A stretch of DNA of 64,000 nucleotides from positions 1-64,000 of the forward strand of contig VHCO01000011.1 of NCBI GenBank assembly GCA_016871715.1. Reading direction: 5' to 3'. The notes under the pieces are model-generated. The model had not been told where the DNA came from. It saw only the letters and a list, made by a program, of their open reading frames with translations, and made no database searches. The DNA is from Verrucomicrobiota bacterium. Its GTDB lineage: Bacteria > Verrucomicrobiota > Verrucomicrobiia > Limisphaerales > J093. Shown here in pieces: positions 48,227 to 58,080 of this stretch; the first letter of the stretch is position 1, and each line of letters begins with the position of its first letter. A program made the translations under genes and the position numbers.

Positions 48227-49846
48227 TCACGGCGCCAGCGGCAGGCGGTAGCACGCCGCCTCACGGTCGTTGCGCACCAGGAGCAGGTCGCCGGCCAGCG
48301 CCGGTGGATTCCAGGTCTTACCGGTTAGGGCGGCGAATCTGGATAGCTCCCTTCGCCCTATCGGGACCGGGTCGAGCAGGATCACTTCGCCGTTCTCTGC
48401 CGTGATTAACAGGAGGTCGCGCACCAGAAGAAACTGCCCGTGGCCGTACCGCCCCTCCTTCCACATGAGCTCCCCGGTGGCGGCATCCAGACAGGCTAGG
48501 ATGCCGTCGTCCAACCCATAAACGAAGCCGTTTCGAGTCACCAAGTTGTTGAACTTGGACTTGAGCCGAATGGTCTTAAAGAGGAGGTTGACGAGGAATC
48601 CGCCACCGTTCTCCTGGCGGACCTGGAGCAGTTGACTGCCCACGCCATACCCGGCGCTCAGCAGCACTCGATCGCCATCGAGCGCGAGGGGTAGCGCCGC
48701 GTGCGGATGGCTGGACGGCCAGGGATGTTGCCAGAGCACTCGCCCCGTGGCCGGGTCGTGGCCTAGGATCGCGCGCTGGTTGAAGATGAGCACCTGCGGC
48801 ACCCCGCCAAGATCGGTCGCGAAAGGGGAGCTGTAACTGGCGCGGCCGTCGCCGTCGCCCCAGACAAACCCGCCATCGTCGAGGCGATAGGCGACCAGCG
48901 ATCGGCCGTTGTCACCGCCCGGGTTGACCATCACCAACTCGTTCAGTACCAAGGGCGAACCTGCCATGCCCCACTCGTTGAGCCGCGCTTCGTTGTCTGC
49001 GACGATGTCCTTCGTCCAGTGTCGTCGCCCCGTGGCGAGCGCGAAACAATTGAGAATCCCTGTGGCCCCCAGTGTCACGACTCGATCGCCGGCGATGGTC
49101 GGTGTGGCGCGCGGGCCCACACCGCCCAGCGTGGTGTCGTACCGGGCTTCGTCACTATGAGCCCAGAGCACCCTGCCCGTGAGCAGTTCATAGCAAACCA
49201 CCCGCTCGGCGTCGCCGTCTTGTTCTTGCGTCACCGCACGACCGTCAGCCACCGCGAAGGCGGACCAGGCAGCCCCGATGGGCTGGCGCCAGAGCCGTGT
49301 GGGCGGATGCGTTGTCCAATCGCGCTCCAGGCTTGGCCCGGAAGGGAGCATGGCGTTTCGGTCCGGTCCTAGGAATTGAGGGAAGGATCGAGGCCACCCC
49401 GACGCGGCGCTGAGCGACGCCGCCGCCAGTGGCGCCGGGGACGATGCATTCGGCGGTGGTGCTTGGGCGGGCAAAGGCGCTGGCCGCTGCCAGCGAAAGC
49501 GGAGAATGGGGAGAAGATCGCCCGTGACCCCTCGGATTTCGAACAGGACCGCCGCCACGGCCGTCGCGCCAAGCGCCCCGCCCACGATCGACCACCGTAC
49601 CGTCCAGCGAAGCCGGGAGAACAGCAGGATCCACAACAGTAGGGCCACCGCGGCAGCCAGGCCGACCAGCATTGTGTGCAGGTTGTGCTGCTGGTGGGAG
49701 TATTCCGGCACGGACCGGAAGTAGGCGACGGCCAGGCCGGCTAGGGCCAGCACCAGGACGGCGGGCCACCAACGCACGCGTCGGGTTCTGGGTCTGGCGC
49801 CACTCGAATCCGATGAAGGGGCAAGGGTCGTCCAAGGCTCGTTCAT
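48227..49846 (-). CDS. PQQ-binding-like beta-propeller protein with N-terminal TM helices
   Basis: 'WPRSFPQFLGPDRNAMLP', 'LLTGRVLWAHSDEARY', repeated blades; several N-terminal TMs; likely start MNEPWTTLA. Confidence 0.85.
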   Translation of the reverse strand: MNEPWTTLAPSSDSSGARPRTRRVRWWPAVLVLALAGLAVAYFRSVPEYSHQQHNLHTMLVGLAAAVALLLWILLFSRLRWTVRWSIVGGALGATAVAAVLFEIRGVTGDLLPILRFRWQRPAPLPAQAPPPNASSPAPLAAASLSAASGWPRSFPQFLGPDRNAMLPSGPSLERDWTTHPPTRLWRQPIGAAWSAFAVADGRAVTQEQDGDAERVVCYELLTGRVLWAHSDEARYDTTLGGVGPRATPTIAGDRVVTLGATGILNCFALATGRRHWTKDIVADNEARLNEWGMAGSPLVLNELVMVNPGGDNGRSLVAYRLDDGGFVWGDGDGRASYSSPFATDLGGVPQVLIFNQRAILGHDPATGRVLWQHPWPSSHPHAALPLALDGDRVLLSAGYGVGSQLLQVRQENGGGFLVNLLFKTIRLKSKFNNLVTRNGFVYGLDDGILACLDAATGELMWKEGRYGHGQFLLVRDLLLITAENGEVILLDPVPIGRRELSRFAALTGKTWNPPALAGDLLLVRNDREAACYRLPLAP

Positions 49847-50055
49847 GTTCTCTAACGCAAAAAGCGCCACCGACTCCAGGGTCTATCGCCAGGATCCGCA
49901 ACTCGCGTCTGAAGGTCCTGCGGTTCAGCCGCAAGCACAAGCGCTAGGACTCCGGCCGCGAGCGCGAGAACCACGCCAAGTTGCGCCCTTCTTCCACACC
50001 TGGCAATCAACATTGGCAATCAACATCCAGCGGGCTCGCCGTCGGCGTGCGCAAT

Positions 50056-50079
50056 TTGACATAGAAAAAGTAGTTGACA
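50056..50079 (+). repeat. 18-nt-phased TTGACA element, copy 5
   Basis: TTGACATAGAAAAAGTAGTTGACA. Confidence 0.6.
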
Positions 50080-50139
50080 GAGTAGCCTAATACCGTGTGA
50101 GGGCACAGAGAGTTCCATCTGCTCCTGGGCCTGCACAAT

Positions 50140-50163
50140 ATGACACATAAGAAGTAATTGACA
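50140..50163 (+). repeat. 18-nt-phased TTGACA element, copy 6
   Basis: ATGACACATAAGAAGTAATTGACA. Confidence 0.6.
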
Positions 50164-50233
50164 CCACAAGACCTTCGACACGGCGGGGGGCACTGAAGGG
50201 AAATCACCAGATGGCGCAGTGAGGATGGGGGGA

Positions 50234-50311
<78 letters not shown>

Positions 50312-50695
50312 AAGCCAAACCGGACAGGACAGGATCTTCCACAGGTTCCCCTAGGCCTGCAACCTCAATCGACACCTCAATCGACACCCCACGTGGCACC
50401 CATGGCACCTCGGCACCCGGGTCCTGCCTCGCTTCCTCGCTCCGCGCCCTCCGTTTCGTTACGGGCGCGCGATGGGGGGAGCGGGTGGGCTGGGCCCATG
50501 GCTCGCCTGCGGCTTGGGGCGCTCCGACGACCTACGACGTGCGGCGTGTCAGAACGTTCTCTAAACTTGACTAGAAGGCACTTGCGCTTATGCTGCCCGG
50601 TAGCGGTCGCGGCAGGACTCGGGCTGGGCGGACGTGGCGTGGGCCGGGTGGCCCGGCGGCGAATATGGAGGCAGAAGATGGAGGCGGAGTGGTGG

Positions 50696-53305
50696 ATGAC
50701 TGAGACACGGCATATGCGTGCTAGGAGTTTAGGACTGATCGGGCGCATTCTCGATGGGCGGTTGTTTGCGCGAGTCAGTTGCGTCCTCGTGTTGGGTTTT
50801 CTCACGGCCGGTGCGGCTTTGCCGCCGTCGGCGTTGTCGCCGTCGAGCGGGCGCGGTGTGGGTGTGGGGGCTGGCTTTGTGGACGTGGCTCGGGAGGCGG
50901 GCATAGGGCATCGGCATCGGAAGCCGGTGTTGGATCGGCAACTCGACAACATCATGTCGTGGGTGTGCAGTGTGGGGGCGGCGGCGGCGGCGGCTGACTT
51001 CAACCGGGACGGCTGGCTCGACTTGTATGTGACGAGTTCGTGCAAGGGTTACCCCAATTACTTGTACCGGAACAACGGGGACGGGACCTTCATGGAGGTG
51101 GGGCGGGCGGTTGGGGTGGCGGACATCAACCACGAGGCGGGGGCGAGCATGGACTGTGTCTGGGGCGATTTCGACAACGACGGTTGGCCGGATCTGTACG
51201 TGGTGCGGTGGGGGTACGATGTGCTCTTTCGGAACGAGGGGGACGGGACGTTCACGGACGTGACAGCGGAGCGGTTTCGGCGGCGGGACGGCACGCCTGG
51301 TACCGATTGGGCCAACGGCAATGCGGCGGTTTTTTTGGATTACAACCTGGACGGTCGCCTGGATTTATATGTGGGCAACTACTTTGCGCCGTTTAACTTG
51401 TGGCATCTTGACACGACCTGCATCATGCACGATGACTTCGAGAAGTCTCGCAACGCCGGCCGCAATTTCCTGTATCGCCAGAACCCGGACGGGACCTTCA
51501 GCGAAGTCGGCGCGGCGTTGGGTGTGGATGATCCGGGTTGGACGCTGGCGGTCGGCGCGGCTGACCTGAACAACGACGGCTGGCCGGATTTGTATGTGGC
51601 GGACGACTTCGGGCCCGACCAGTTATTTGTGAACGATCAGGCCGGTGGGTTCAAGAACCAGACGGACACGGCGATTGGGTACGACACGAAGAAGGGGATG
51701 AACGTCGATTTCGGGGACGTGGACGGCGATGGTTGGCTGGAGATCTATGTGGCCAACATCACGACGGCTGAGTACCTCCAGGAAGGCAACATGCTTTGGC
51801 ACAACAACGGTCTCGACGCCGCGGGACAGCTCACCTTTACGGACATCTCCCTGGAGACGGGCACCTACGATGGCGGCTGGGGTTGGGGCGCGAAGTTCTT
51901 CGATGCCGACCACGACGGGGACCTGGACCTTTTAGCGGTCAACGGATTCATCAGCGCCGGCCTAGGCAACTACTGGTACGACCTCGCTTCCTGGACCGTC
52001 AAAGGCCAAGACGTCACCGACGCCCGCAATTGGCCCACGATTGGGGATCGGTCTTTTTCCGGCTACGAGAGGAGTCGGTTTTGGCGCAACGAGGGCGGTT
52101 ACGCCTTTAGCGAGCGGGCCCGCGACTACGGTTTGGACAGCGACCGGGACGGGCGTGGCCTGGTGTGTTTCGACTACGACAATGACGGGGATCTGGACGT
52201 GTTTGTGGCCAACCAAGATCAACCGCCGCACCTGTATCGTAACGACCTCGAGGGCCCGAGCCACTGGCTCATGGTCCGGCTCGAGGCCAGTCCGGGCGGG
52301 GCCATCAACCGCGACGCCCTCGGCGCGCGCGTCACGGCGGTGACTGCTCGCGGTCGGCAGATTCGCGAACATAATGGCGGCAAGTGCTATGCTGGCCAGA
52401 GCGATCCGCGCCTGCACTTTGGCTTGGGCCCGGAGCGCCAGGTCCAACTGCTCGAAGTCCGCTGGCCCGATGGTGGGCTACAGTATCTCGAGAATGTTCC
52501 TGCCAATCGAGTCCTGACCGTCCGGCAGAACCCCGATCAATACGCTAGCCAAGTGGCCTTATCAACTGGTCCGGCGAAAGCCTGGGTGCCTCGCCCGAGC
52601 GCGCCCCAGCGGGCGGTTCCGGCCATGTCTGCGGCCGAGCTCGACCGGTTGCTGACCGAGATGGAGGGCGAGTTGAGGGGCTCGCTGGCGGGGTACAAGA
52701 TCGCCAGCAGTTACCGTGCTCGCTGCGCGGACTACGGCCAGCAGGATCGGGCGATCAAGTTCTTCGAGAGTCTGATCGTTCATCCGGCTACCCAGCAGCG
52801 GGCGCGCCTCGAGTTAGCCTGCGCGTTGGTGGATAAGATCCCCACTTGCGGCGGCATGGCGGCGATCGTGAGCAAAGGCACGCTCGCCCGCAAATCCCTC
52901 GATCAACTCGACGCCTATCTCGAACGCGAGCCCGAGTCTTGGGTCGGGTACTACACCCGGGGCATGAATCATCTGCATTGGCCGCGCGCCCTGCGCCACT
53001 CGGACGATGCCGCGGCGGACTTGCGGCGTTGTCTCGAGCTCCAGGCGCGCGAGGGCGGGGGGGCTGCCAAGCCGTATTATCTGCGGCCACACGTCGCTTT
53101 GGGCGATGCCCTGACCAAGGCCAAGGCGTACGCAGAGGCGCGCGCCGCTTGGCGGGTTGGCCAGCAACACTTCCCCGACGCCCGCGCGTTGGCGGAGCGC
53201 TTGGCCATTGAGGATGACGTTGAACTGCTCAAGTACGTCGAGGAACAACGGAGTCTCGAGCGGCCGATCGATACGGATCTGTCTTTCCTGGACCGAGAGC
53301 GGTAG
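50696..53305 (+). CDS. CRTAC1 / FG-GAP repeat protein with ASPIC/UnbV domain and C-terminal TPR-like region
   Basis: 'AAADFNRDGWLDLYVTSSCKGYPNYLYRNNGDGTF' repeats; 'NRDALGARVTAVTARGRQIREHNGGKCYAGQSDPRLHFGLG'; true start after the tRNA, near MTETRHMRARSLGL. Confidence 0.88.
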   Translation: MTETRHMRARSLGLIGRILDGRLFARVSCVLVLGFLTAGAALPPSALSPSSGRGVGVGAGFVDVAREAGIGHRHRKPVLDRQLDNIMSWVCSVGAAAAAADFNRDGWLDLYVTSSCKGYPNYLYRNNGDGTFMEVGRAVGVADINHEAGASMDCVWGDFDNDGWPDLYVVRWGYDVLFRNEGDGTFTDVTAERFRRRDGTPGTDWANGNAAVFLDYNLDGRLDLYVGNYFAPFNLWHLDTTCIMHDDFEKSRNAGRNFLYRQNPDGTFSEVGAALGVDDPGWTLAVGAADLNNDGWPDLYVADDFGPDQLFVNDQAGGFKNQTDTAIGYDTKKGMNVDFGDVDGDGWLEIYVANITTAEYLQEGNMLWHNNGLDAAGQLTFTDISLETGTYDGGWGWGAKFFDADHDGDLDLLAVNGFISAGLGNYWYDLASWTVKGQDVTDARNWPTIGDRSFSGYERSRFWRNEGGYAFSERARDYGLDSDRDGRGLVCFDYDNDGDLDVFVANQDQPPHLYRNDLEGPSHWLMVRLEASPGGAINRDALGARVTAVTARGRQIREHNGGKCYAGQSDPRLHFGLGPERQVQLLEVRWPDGGLQYLENVPANRVLTVRQNPDQYASQVALSTGPAKAWVPRPSAPQRAVPAMSAAELDRLLTEMEGELRGSLAGYKIASSYRARCADYGQQDRAIKFFESLIVHPATQQRARLELACALVDKIPTCGGMAAIVSKGTLARKSLDQLDAYLEREPESWVGYYTRGMNHLHWPRALRHSDDAAADLRRCLELQAREGGGAAKPYYLRPHVALGDALTKAKAYAEARAAWRVGQQHFPDARALAERLAIEDDVELLKYVEEQRSLERPIDTDLSFLDRER

Positions 53306-53313
53306 TGCCGAGC

Positions 53314-53388
53314 GCGCGGGCAAGATGCCCGCGCTCCACTTGGGCCCCGTCCCTATGAATCAACGGGCAAGACGCCCGCGCTCCGAAC
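53314..53388. repeat. Two GCGGGCAAGA(T/C)GCCCGCGCTCC hairpin repeats
   Basis: AGCGCGCGGGCAAGATGCCCGCGCTCC and ACGGGCAAGACGCCCGCGCTCC between convergent genes. Confidence 0.75.
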
Positions 53389-53409
53389 TGGCCTGGCGTC
53401 TATGAGGTT

Positions 53410-55341
53410 CTATCGGTCAGGCGCGGGAGGGGTGGATGGCGGGCTGGTATCTCTGTGCGCGAGCCGCTCAAGGACGATGGTTAGGTAGGTGTTGGCTACT
53501 TGGTTATCGTAGGCTTTGAGTTCGCGCGAGTGCTCGAGCCACTGGCGAGCGGCGGCCAGGTCCCCGGCTTGCAGGTAATGCCAGCCGCGCAGAGCGGAGA
53601 CGTAATAATTCTTGGGGTCTAGCCGCCAGGCCCAAGTGAAGAAGACATCGGCTTGGGCGTGCCGTTTGAGCCAATCCAGGCACATACCGTAGCGGAGGGG
53701 ATTGTAGGGGTCATAGGGGTTAAGCCGCATGCCAAGGTCGAACCAGCGCATGGCGGCCGCGGCCAGTGCCTCCCAATCGTCGTTGCCTTCCCAACTCTGG
53801 AGCCGATAGGCCTCACCCAGGCTGTAGGTGGTGTCCGGGTTTTGGGGCTCGACGGCGTGGGCGGCTTCGAGTCGGGCAACCCATTCCCGCCAGGTTTCTG
53901 CGCGGCTCGATGTGAGGCTGAGGGAGAGTTCTCGGTGGCGTTGGCTTGTTTGGGCGGCCAGGTAGTAGCAGGCGAGGCCGCCGAGCAGGGTGGCCAGGAG
54001 CCGACCCATCGAGTGGGGCCTGACCCAGTATCGGTTGGTGGCGAAGCGCAAGTGACTGCTAAGGCTGGCCATGAGCGTGACGGTCAGCATGGCGTTGGCG
54101 GGCACTTGCATGTTGAAATCGACGACCGAATGGACCAGCAGCGCCAATAGGCTGGCACACGCGCCCAGGACGTGGGCCGAGCGGTCGCTGCCTTTGGGGT
54201 TAAGGTCGTTGGTGCCGCGCTGGACATATTTCCACGTCCGGCCGGCGCCCCAGGCCAGGGCGACCAAGAAAGCGCCGATGATGGCTCCCCCGGCCACGCC
54301 CCAGTCGACGAGGGCGTTTAGGTAATCGTTATGCACCCAGAGCGGCCGGCTCTGGACATGTTGGGTGCGGTAGGCGGGGTAGCGGACGTCGAAATGGGCG
54401 GGACCAACGCCCCACCAAAGGTGGTCGCGCCACATGCGTCCCGCCGCCTTCCACAACTCCGGGCGCACCAAGCCCGAGTCCAGTTGCCCCTCGGCGAGCG
54501 TGTCTTGGAGCCGTTTCATGGGGCGGTCGCTCTTCTTGAGGAACAGGCCCAACCCGACCAGAATCGCCACGAGCACGCCAAGGGCGGTGCGCCGGTGTTG
54601 GCGGTACTGGATCAGGACGGCGAACAGGGCGGCTAGCGCAACGGCGGTGGCCAGCCAACCGCCGCGGGAGATGCTGACGCCGATACCCGCGAGCATCACC
54701 AAGGCGACGTAGGCGTATAGGATGCGGGCTAAGGCCCGGGCGCGGCTTAGGAACAGGGCGGCCAGCGCGAGGGGCACGAGGAGTTCGAGGAAGCCCGCGA
54801 GGTGATTGGGGCAGATGAACGTGCCGGAACCGCGACCGGCGTACTGGGGCGGCTTGACGAAGTGCCAGACGTGGTTCGAGCGGGTGAGGAATTGAGCGAC
54901 GGCATAGACGGCGATGAGCATGCCAACGCCGAGCAGAACGGCGACCAAGACCTGCGTGGTTTGCTGGCGGTGCAGGTTGTTCAAGACGATGAAGAACAGC
55001 CAGGCGTAGACGAGGATCCGAATCGACTCTTGGCGGGCCACGTACTCGACATCGGCCTGGTGGTAACGGACGAGGGCATAACCGACGAAGGCGATCACCG
55101 CCCAGCACGGCGGTGTCCATTGGATGCGGTGGCTAGGGTTCACCCAGAAGCGGACGATCCACAAGCCCGTGGCCACAACCAAAAGCCCCTGAACCACCAC
55201 GAAGTCCTGGGGCCGCACCGCGCCGGTGGCCAAAGCCGCAAAGACGAGCATCACCAGTACGGTCCCCAGGATGCTTCGCTCCAACCACCGATCGGCCATC
55301 TCGCGCTCCATCTTCCACGGGCAGGCTACGCCACCCGCCAC
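53410..55341 (-). CDS. O-antigen ligase-like polytopic membrane protein with C-terminal TPR
   Basis: 'GSGTFICPNHLAGFLELLVPLALAAL', 'SRGGWLATAVALAAL', 'WGVGPAHFDVRYPAYRTQHVQSRPLWVHNDYLNALVDWGVAGG'. Confidence 0.88.
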   Translation of the reverse strand: MAGGVACPWKMEREMADRWLERSILGTVLVMLVFAALATGAVRPQDFVVVQGLLVVATGLWIVRFWVNPSHRIQWTPPCWAVIAFVGYALVRYHQADVEYVARQESIRILVYAWLFFIVLNNLHRQQTTQVLVAVLLGVGMLIAVYAVAQFLTRSNHVWHFVKPPQYAGRGSGTFICPNHLAGFLELLVPLALAALFLSRARALARILYAYVALVMLAGIGVSISRGGWLATAVALAALFAVLIQYRQHRRTALGVLVAILVGLGLFLKKSDRPMKRLQDTLAEGQLDSGLVRPELWKAAGRMWRDHLWWGVGPAHFDVRYPAYRTQHVQSRPLWVHNDYLNALVDWGVAGGAIIGAFLVALAWGAGRTWKYVQRGTNDLNPKGSDRSAHVLGACASLLALLVHSVVDFNMQVPANAMLTVTLMASLSSHLRFATNRYWVRPHSMGRLLATLLGGLACYYLAAQTSQRHRELSLSLTSSRAETWREWVARLEAAHAVEPQNPDTTYSLGEAYRLQSWEGNDDWEALAAAAMRWFDLGMRLNPYDPYNPLRYGMCLDWLKRHAQADVFFTWAWRLDPKNYYVSALRGWHYLQAGDLAAARQWLEHSRELKAYDNQVANTYLTIVLERLAHRDTSPPSTPPAPDR

Positions 55342-55454
55342 GCTGGGGTCACGCGAATTTGTGTCCCCCCACTCGGCGCGCCAAGAGGGGCGAGTCCGAC
55401 AGCCCCGAGTGTCGATTGCAGAAGAAGCGCGCCCGGATGGGTGGGGGCGATCCG

Positions 55455-56888
55455 TTACGGGGCGACCTGGGGCGAGCCGGGTGTGAATCCTGGATTTGGG
55501 GTGGGCAAGGGGGCCTGGATGGCCCTGCGCCAGGCCGAGAGCCGGGCGTGCAGCTCCTTCGACTTGGCCGGGTGCGAGCCGGCGAGGTTGGAGCGTTCAC
55601 CGATGTCTTCCCGCAAGTTGTACAACTCCAACTGGCCGTCCTCGAAAAACTCCAGAAGCTTCCAGTCGCCGTCTCGGATCGCGCTGGCGGGCGTGGTGCG
55701 CCAAGTGCCACCGCCGGCGCCGAGGTAGCCTGGGAAATGCCAGAACAAGGGTCGGCGGGGCACCGGGTTCGAGCCGGTCAGCCAGTCGAGGTAGCTGGCG
55801 CCGTCGAGCGGGTAATCCGTGGGCGGTTGGGCGCCGGCGACGGCGAGCAGGGTGGGGTAGAGGTCCACGCTGTCGATCGGCTGATCGCAGATCGTGCCTG
55901 GGGCGATGCGTCCCGCCCAACGGAACAGGTACGGGACGCGGATGCCGCCTTCATAGAGCATGCCTTTGCCGCCTTGCAGGGGGGCGTTGTCGGTGATGCT
56001 GCCGCCCCGGATGCCCTCGCGTTCGTAGCCGCCGACGCCGCCATTGTCGCTCGAGAACACGACCAAGGTCTGGCGGCTGAGCTTGAGTTCGTCCAGCAGG
56101 TTCAAGACCCGGCCGACGCTCTCGTCCACACTGGCGATCATGCCGGCGTAACGCGGATCGTCATGGCCGCCGGCGGTCGGCTTGGGTTTGAAATGCTGGA
56201 TCCAGTTCGGTTTGGCGTGGTGCGGCGAGTGCACGGCGAAGTGCGAGAGATAAAGGAAAAACGGCCCGGCCTGCCGCCGGCGGATGAAGTCCACGGCCTG
56301 GTCCGTGAGGAAATCCGCCAGGTAAACGCCGTCCGGGCAAGCCACTTTGGGGTTGGTGGAGAAGGCGAAGTGGGCGCCCATGGACACGACGGCCTCGTCG
56401 AAACCCTGTGCGAGCGGATGATGGGCGGGGTCTTCGCCCAGGTGCCACTTGCCGAACATGCCGGTGGCGTAACCGGCTGCCTTGAGCGCCTCCGCCACGG
56501 TAATCTTCGCCGGGGCGAGCTTGACCACATTGTCCACCGGCCGGAGGGGTCGGCTGGCCCAGTTGAACCGGTCGATGTGACCGACGGTATAGACGCCGGT
56601 GCGGGGACTGTACTGCCCGCTCATGAGGGCGGCACGGGTGGGCTGGCAGTTGGGGCCGCTGGTGTAACCGCTGGTGAACTTCATGCCCTGGGCTGCCATG
56701 CGGTCCAGGTTGGGCGTCTCGTAGTACCGACTCCCAAAACAACCCAGGTCGGTGTACCCGAGATCGTCGGCGAGGATGAACACGATGTTGGGGCGTGTGG
56801 CGGCGGCGGCCTGAGCGGGGTGGGGAAGGGCGAGGCTCACCAGGAGGCAAGCCAGTGTGACAAGGGGGAGGGAAGGGTAGGGGTTCAT
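55455..56888 (-). CDS. Sulfatase (arylsulfatase-type, Cys-type)
   Basis: 'PNIVFILADDLGYTDLGCFGS', 'TSGPNCQPTRAALMSGQYSPRTG' (C-x-P-x-R), 'GMFGKWHLGE'; signal peptide. Confidence 0.95.
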   Translation of the reverse strand: MNPYPSLPLVTLACLLVSLALPHPAQAAAATRPNIVFILADDLGYTDLGCFGSRYYETPNLDRMAAQGMKFTSGYTSGPNCQPTRAALMSGQYSPRTGVYTVGHIDRFNWASRPLRPVDNVVKLAPAKITVAEALKAAGYATGMFGKWHLGEDPAHHPLAQGFDEAVVSMGAHFAFSTNPKVACPDGVYLADFLTDQAVDFIRRRQAGPFFLYLSHFAVHSPHHAKPNWIQHFKPKPTAGGHDDPRYAGMIASVDESVGRVLNLLDELKLSRQTLVVFSSDNGGVGGYEREGIRGGSITDNAPLQGGKGMLYEGGIRVPYLFRWAGRIAPGTICDQPIDSVDLYPTLLAVAGAQPPTDYPLDGASYLDWLTGSNPVPRRPLFWHFPGYLGAGGGTWRTTPASAIRDGDWKLLEFFEDGQLELYNLREDIGERSNLAGSHPAKSKELHARLSAWRRAIQAPLPTPNPGFTPGSPQVAP

Positions 56889-57367
56889 GCGGGTCGGGGA
56901 TCGCGCAGTTCGTGGAACTCGACGCGGAGGTTGTCTGGTTCAATATGTAGTACCGCGGCGGTGCGGGGTTGGCCGAAGCGGGGCTTGCCTGCCGAGCCCG
57001 GGTTCAGGAACCAGACCCCGTCGATGCGTTCCGCGAAGGGTTGATGCGTGTGTCCGAAGACCACCACGGCGGGCGCCTCGCGGCGGATCCGGCGCCGCAC
57101 AGCCTCGGTGAGCCGGTGGGGATCGACGATGTGTTGGACCAAGAACTTCTTGCCGCACAACTCGACGACTTCGGTGTCGCGGCAGGGCAAACCCACGTCG
57201 GTGTTCCCGTTGACGGCGGTCACGGGCGCGATGCGCTCCAGTTCCCGAAGCACGGCAGGCAGGCCAACGTCGCCAGCATGCACGATATGTTCCACCCCGG
57301 CGAAGAGAGCTGGGGCTTGCGGGTCGAGGTAGTTGTGGGTGTCCGAGATGAGTCCGATCTTGGGCAT
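56885..57367 (-). CDS. YfcE/MJ0936-like metallophosphoesterase
   Basis: 'KIGLISDTHNYLDPQAPALFAGVEHIVHAGDVG', 'AVNGNTD', 'VVFGHTHQPF', 'FLNPGSAGKPR'. Confidence 0.95.
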   Translation of the reverse strand: MPKIGLISDTHNYLDPQAPALFAGVEHIVHAGDVGLPAVLRELERIAPVTAVNGNTDVGLPCRDTEVVELCGKKFLVQHIVDPHRLTEAVRRRIRREAPAVVVFGHTHQPFAERIDGVWFLNPGSAGKPRFGQPRTAAVLHIEPDNLRVEFHELRDPRPA

Positions 57368-57377
57368 GGCCCCTTGC

Positions 57378-57983
57378 CTAAGCCTTGGCCTCGTCCGGTT
57401 CGCCGGCCTCGTCCGGTTCTTCGGCAGATTCAGCTTCCTCGTCGGACTGGGGATCGAGCGCCTCGCTGAGTTTCATGGCCCCGGCGAAGAGCCCGGTAAA
57501 GAGCCCGCCGCTCAGCAGCGTGTTACGGAAGAACTGCCAGGTGTGCGGAAAACCCGGTGTGCCCACCGTGAGGGCCTGGATCCACCCGGCCAATGTCTTG
57601 GCATAGGCCGGGTCGTGGAGCCAGGACATGGTGTTGGTGACGAGATAGAACAAGACGGCGCCGAGCACGCCACCGCCGAGCAAGGCCAGGAAACCGCTCT
57701 TGCGGTTGAAGCACCGACCCAGGCCAATCAAGCCGAGATAGGCGAGGTAGTTGCCGAGCATCTCGATCCGGAGCAACTGGGCGCCATAGTGCCAATTGAG
57801 GAGCAAGTCGGTCACCAGGAGTGTGCCGAGGGGCAGCCACCACGCCAGGCGTCCGGCGAAATAGACGCCCGCACAAAAGAGCAACGCGTACACCGCGCTG
57901 AAGTTCTGCGGCATGAGGCCGGGCACACGGGTCAGCGCGAAGATCACCATCAACAGGATGGGCAACCCCAGCTTAACTTTCAC
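57378..57983 (-). CDS. DUF6580-like integral membrane protein
   Basis: 'FALTRVPGLMPQNFSAVYALLFCAGVYFAGRLAWWLPLGTLLVTDLLLN', 'LFYLVTNTMSWLHDPAYAKTLAGWIQALTVGTPGFPHTWQFFRNTLLSGGLFTGLF'; probable GTG start at 57983; acidic C-terminal tail. Confidence 0.78.
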   Translation of the reverse strand: MKVKLGLPILLMVIFALTRVPGLMPQNFSAVYALLFCAGVYFAGRLAWWLPLGTLLVTDLLLNWHYGAQLLRIEMLGNYLAYLGLIGLGRCFNRKSGFLALLGGGVLGAVLFYLVTNTMSWLHDPAYAKTLAGWIQALTVGTPGFPHTWQFFRNTLLSGGLFTGLFAGAMKLSEALDPQSDEEAESAEEPDEAGEPDEAKA

Positions 57984-58080
57984 GGTCTCGCATGATACCT
58001 CCGGGACGCCAGATGACAAGCCCGATGACCGGCTGGGGCGGGCGGGAGGTTCGGCCTTCCGTTCCGGGTCTCGTTGCGCT

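Noticed and set aside
47828-48328. 166-aa + strand ORF downstream of nuoN
   Set aside because: Spans the degenerate nuoN duplicate in the wrong frame and runs into the antisense of the PQQ gene; not a coherent protein.
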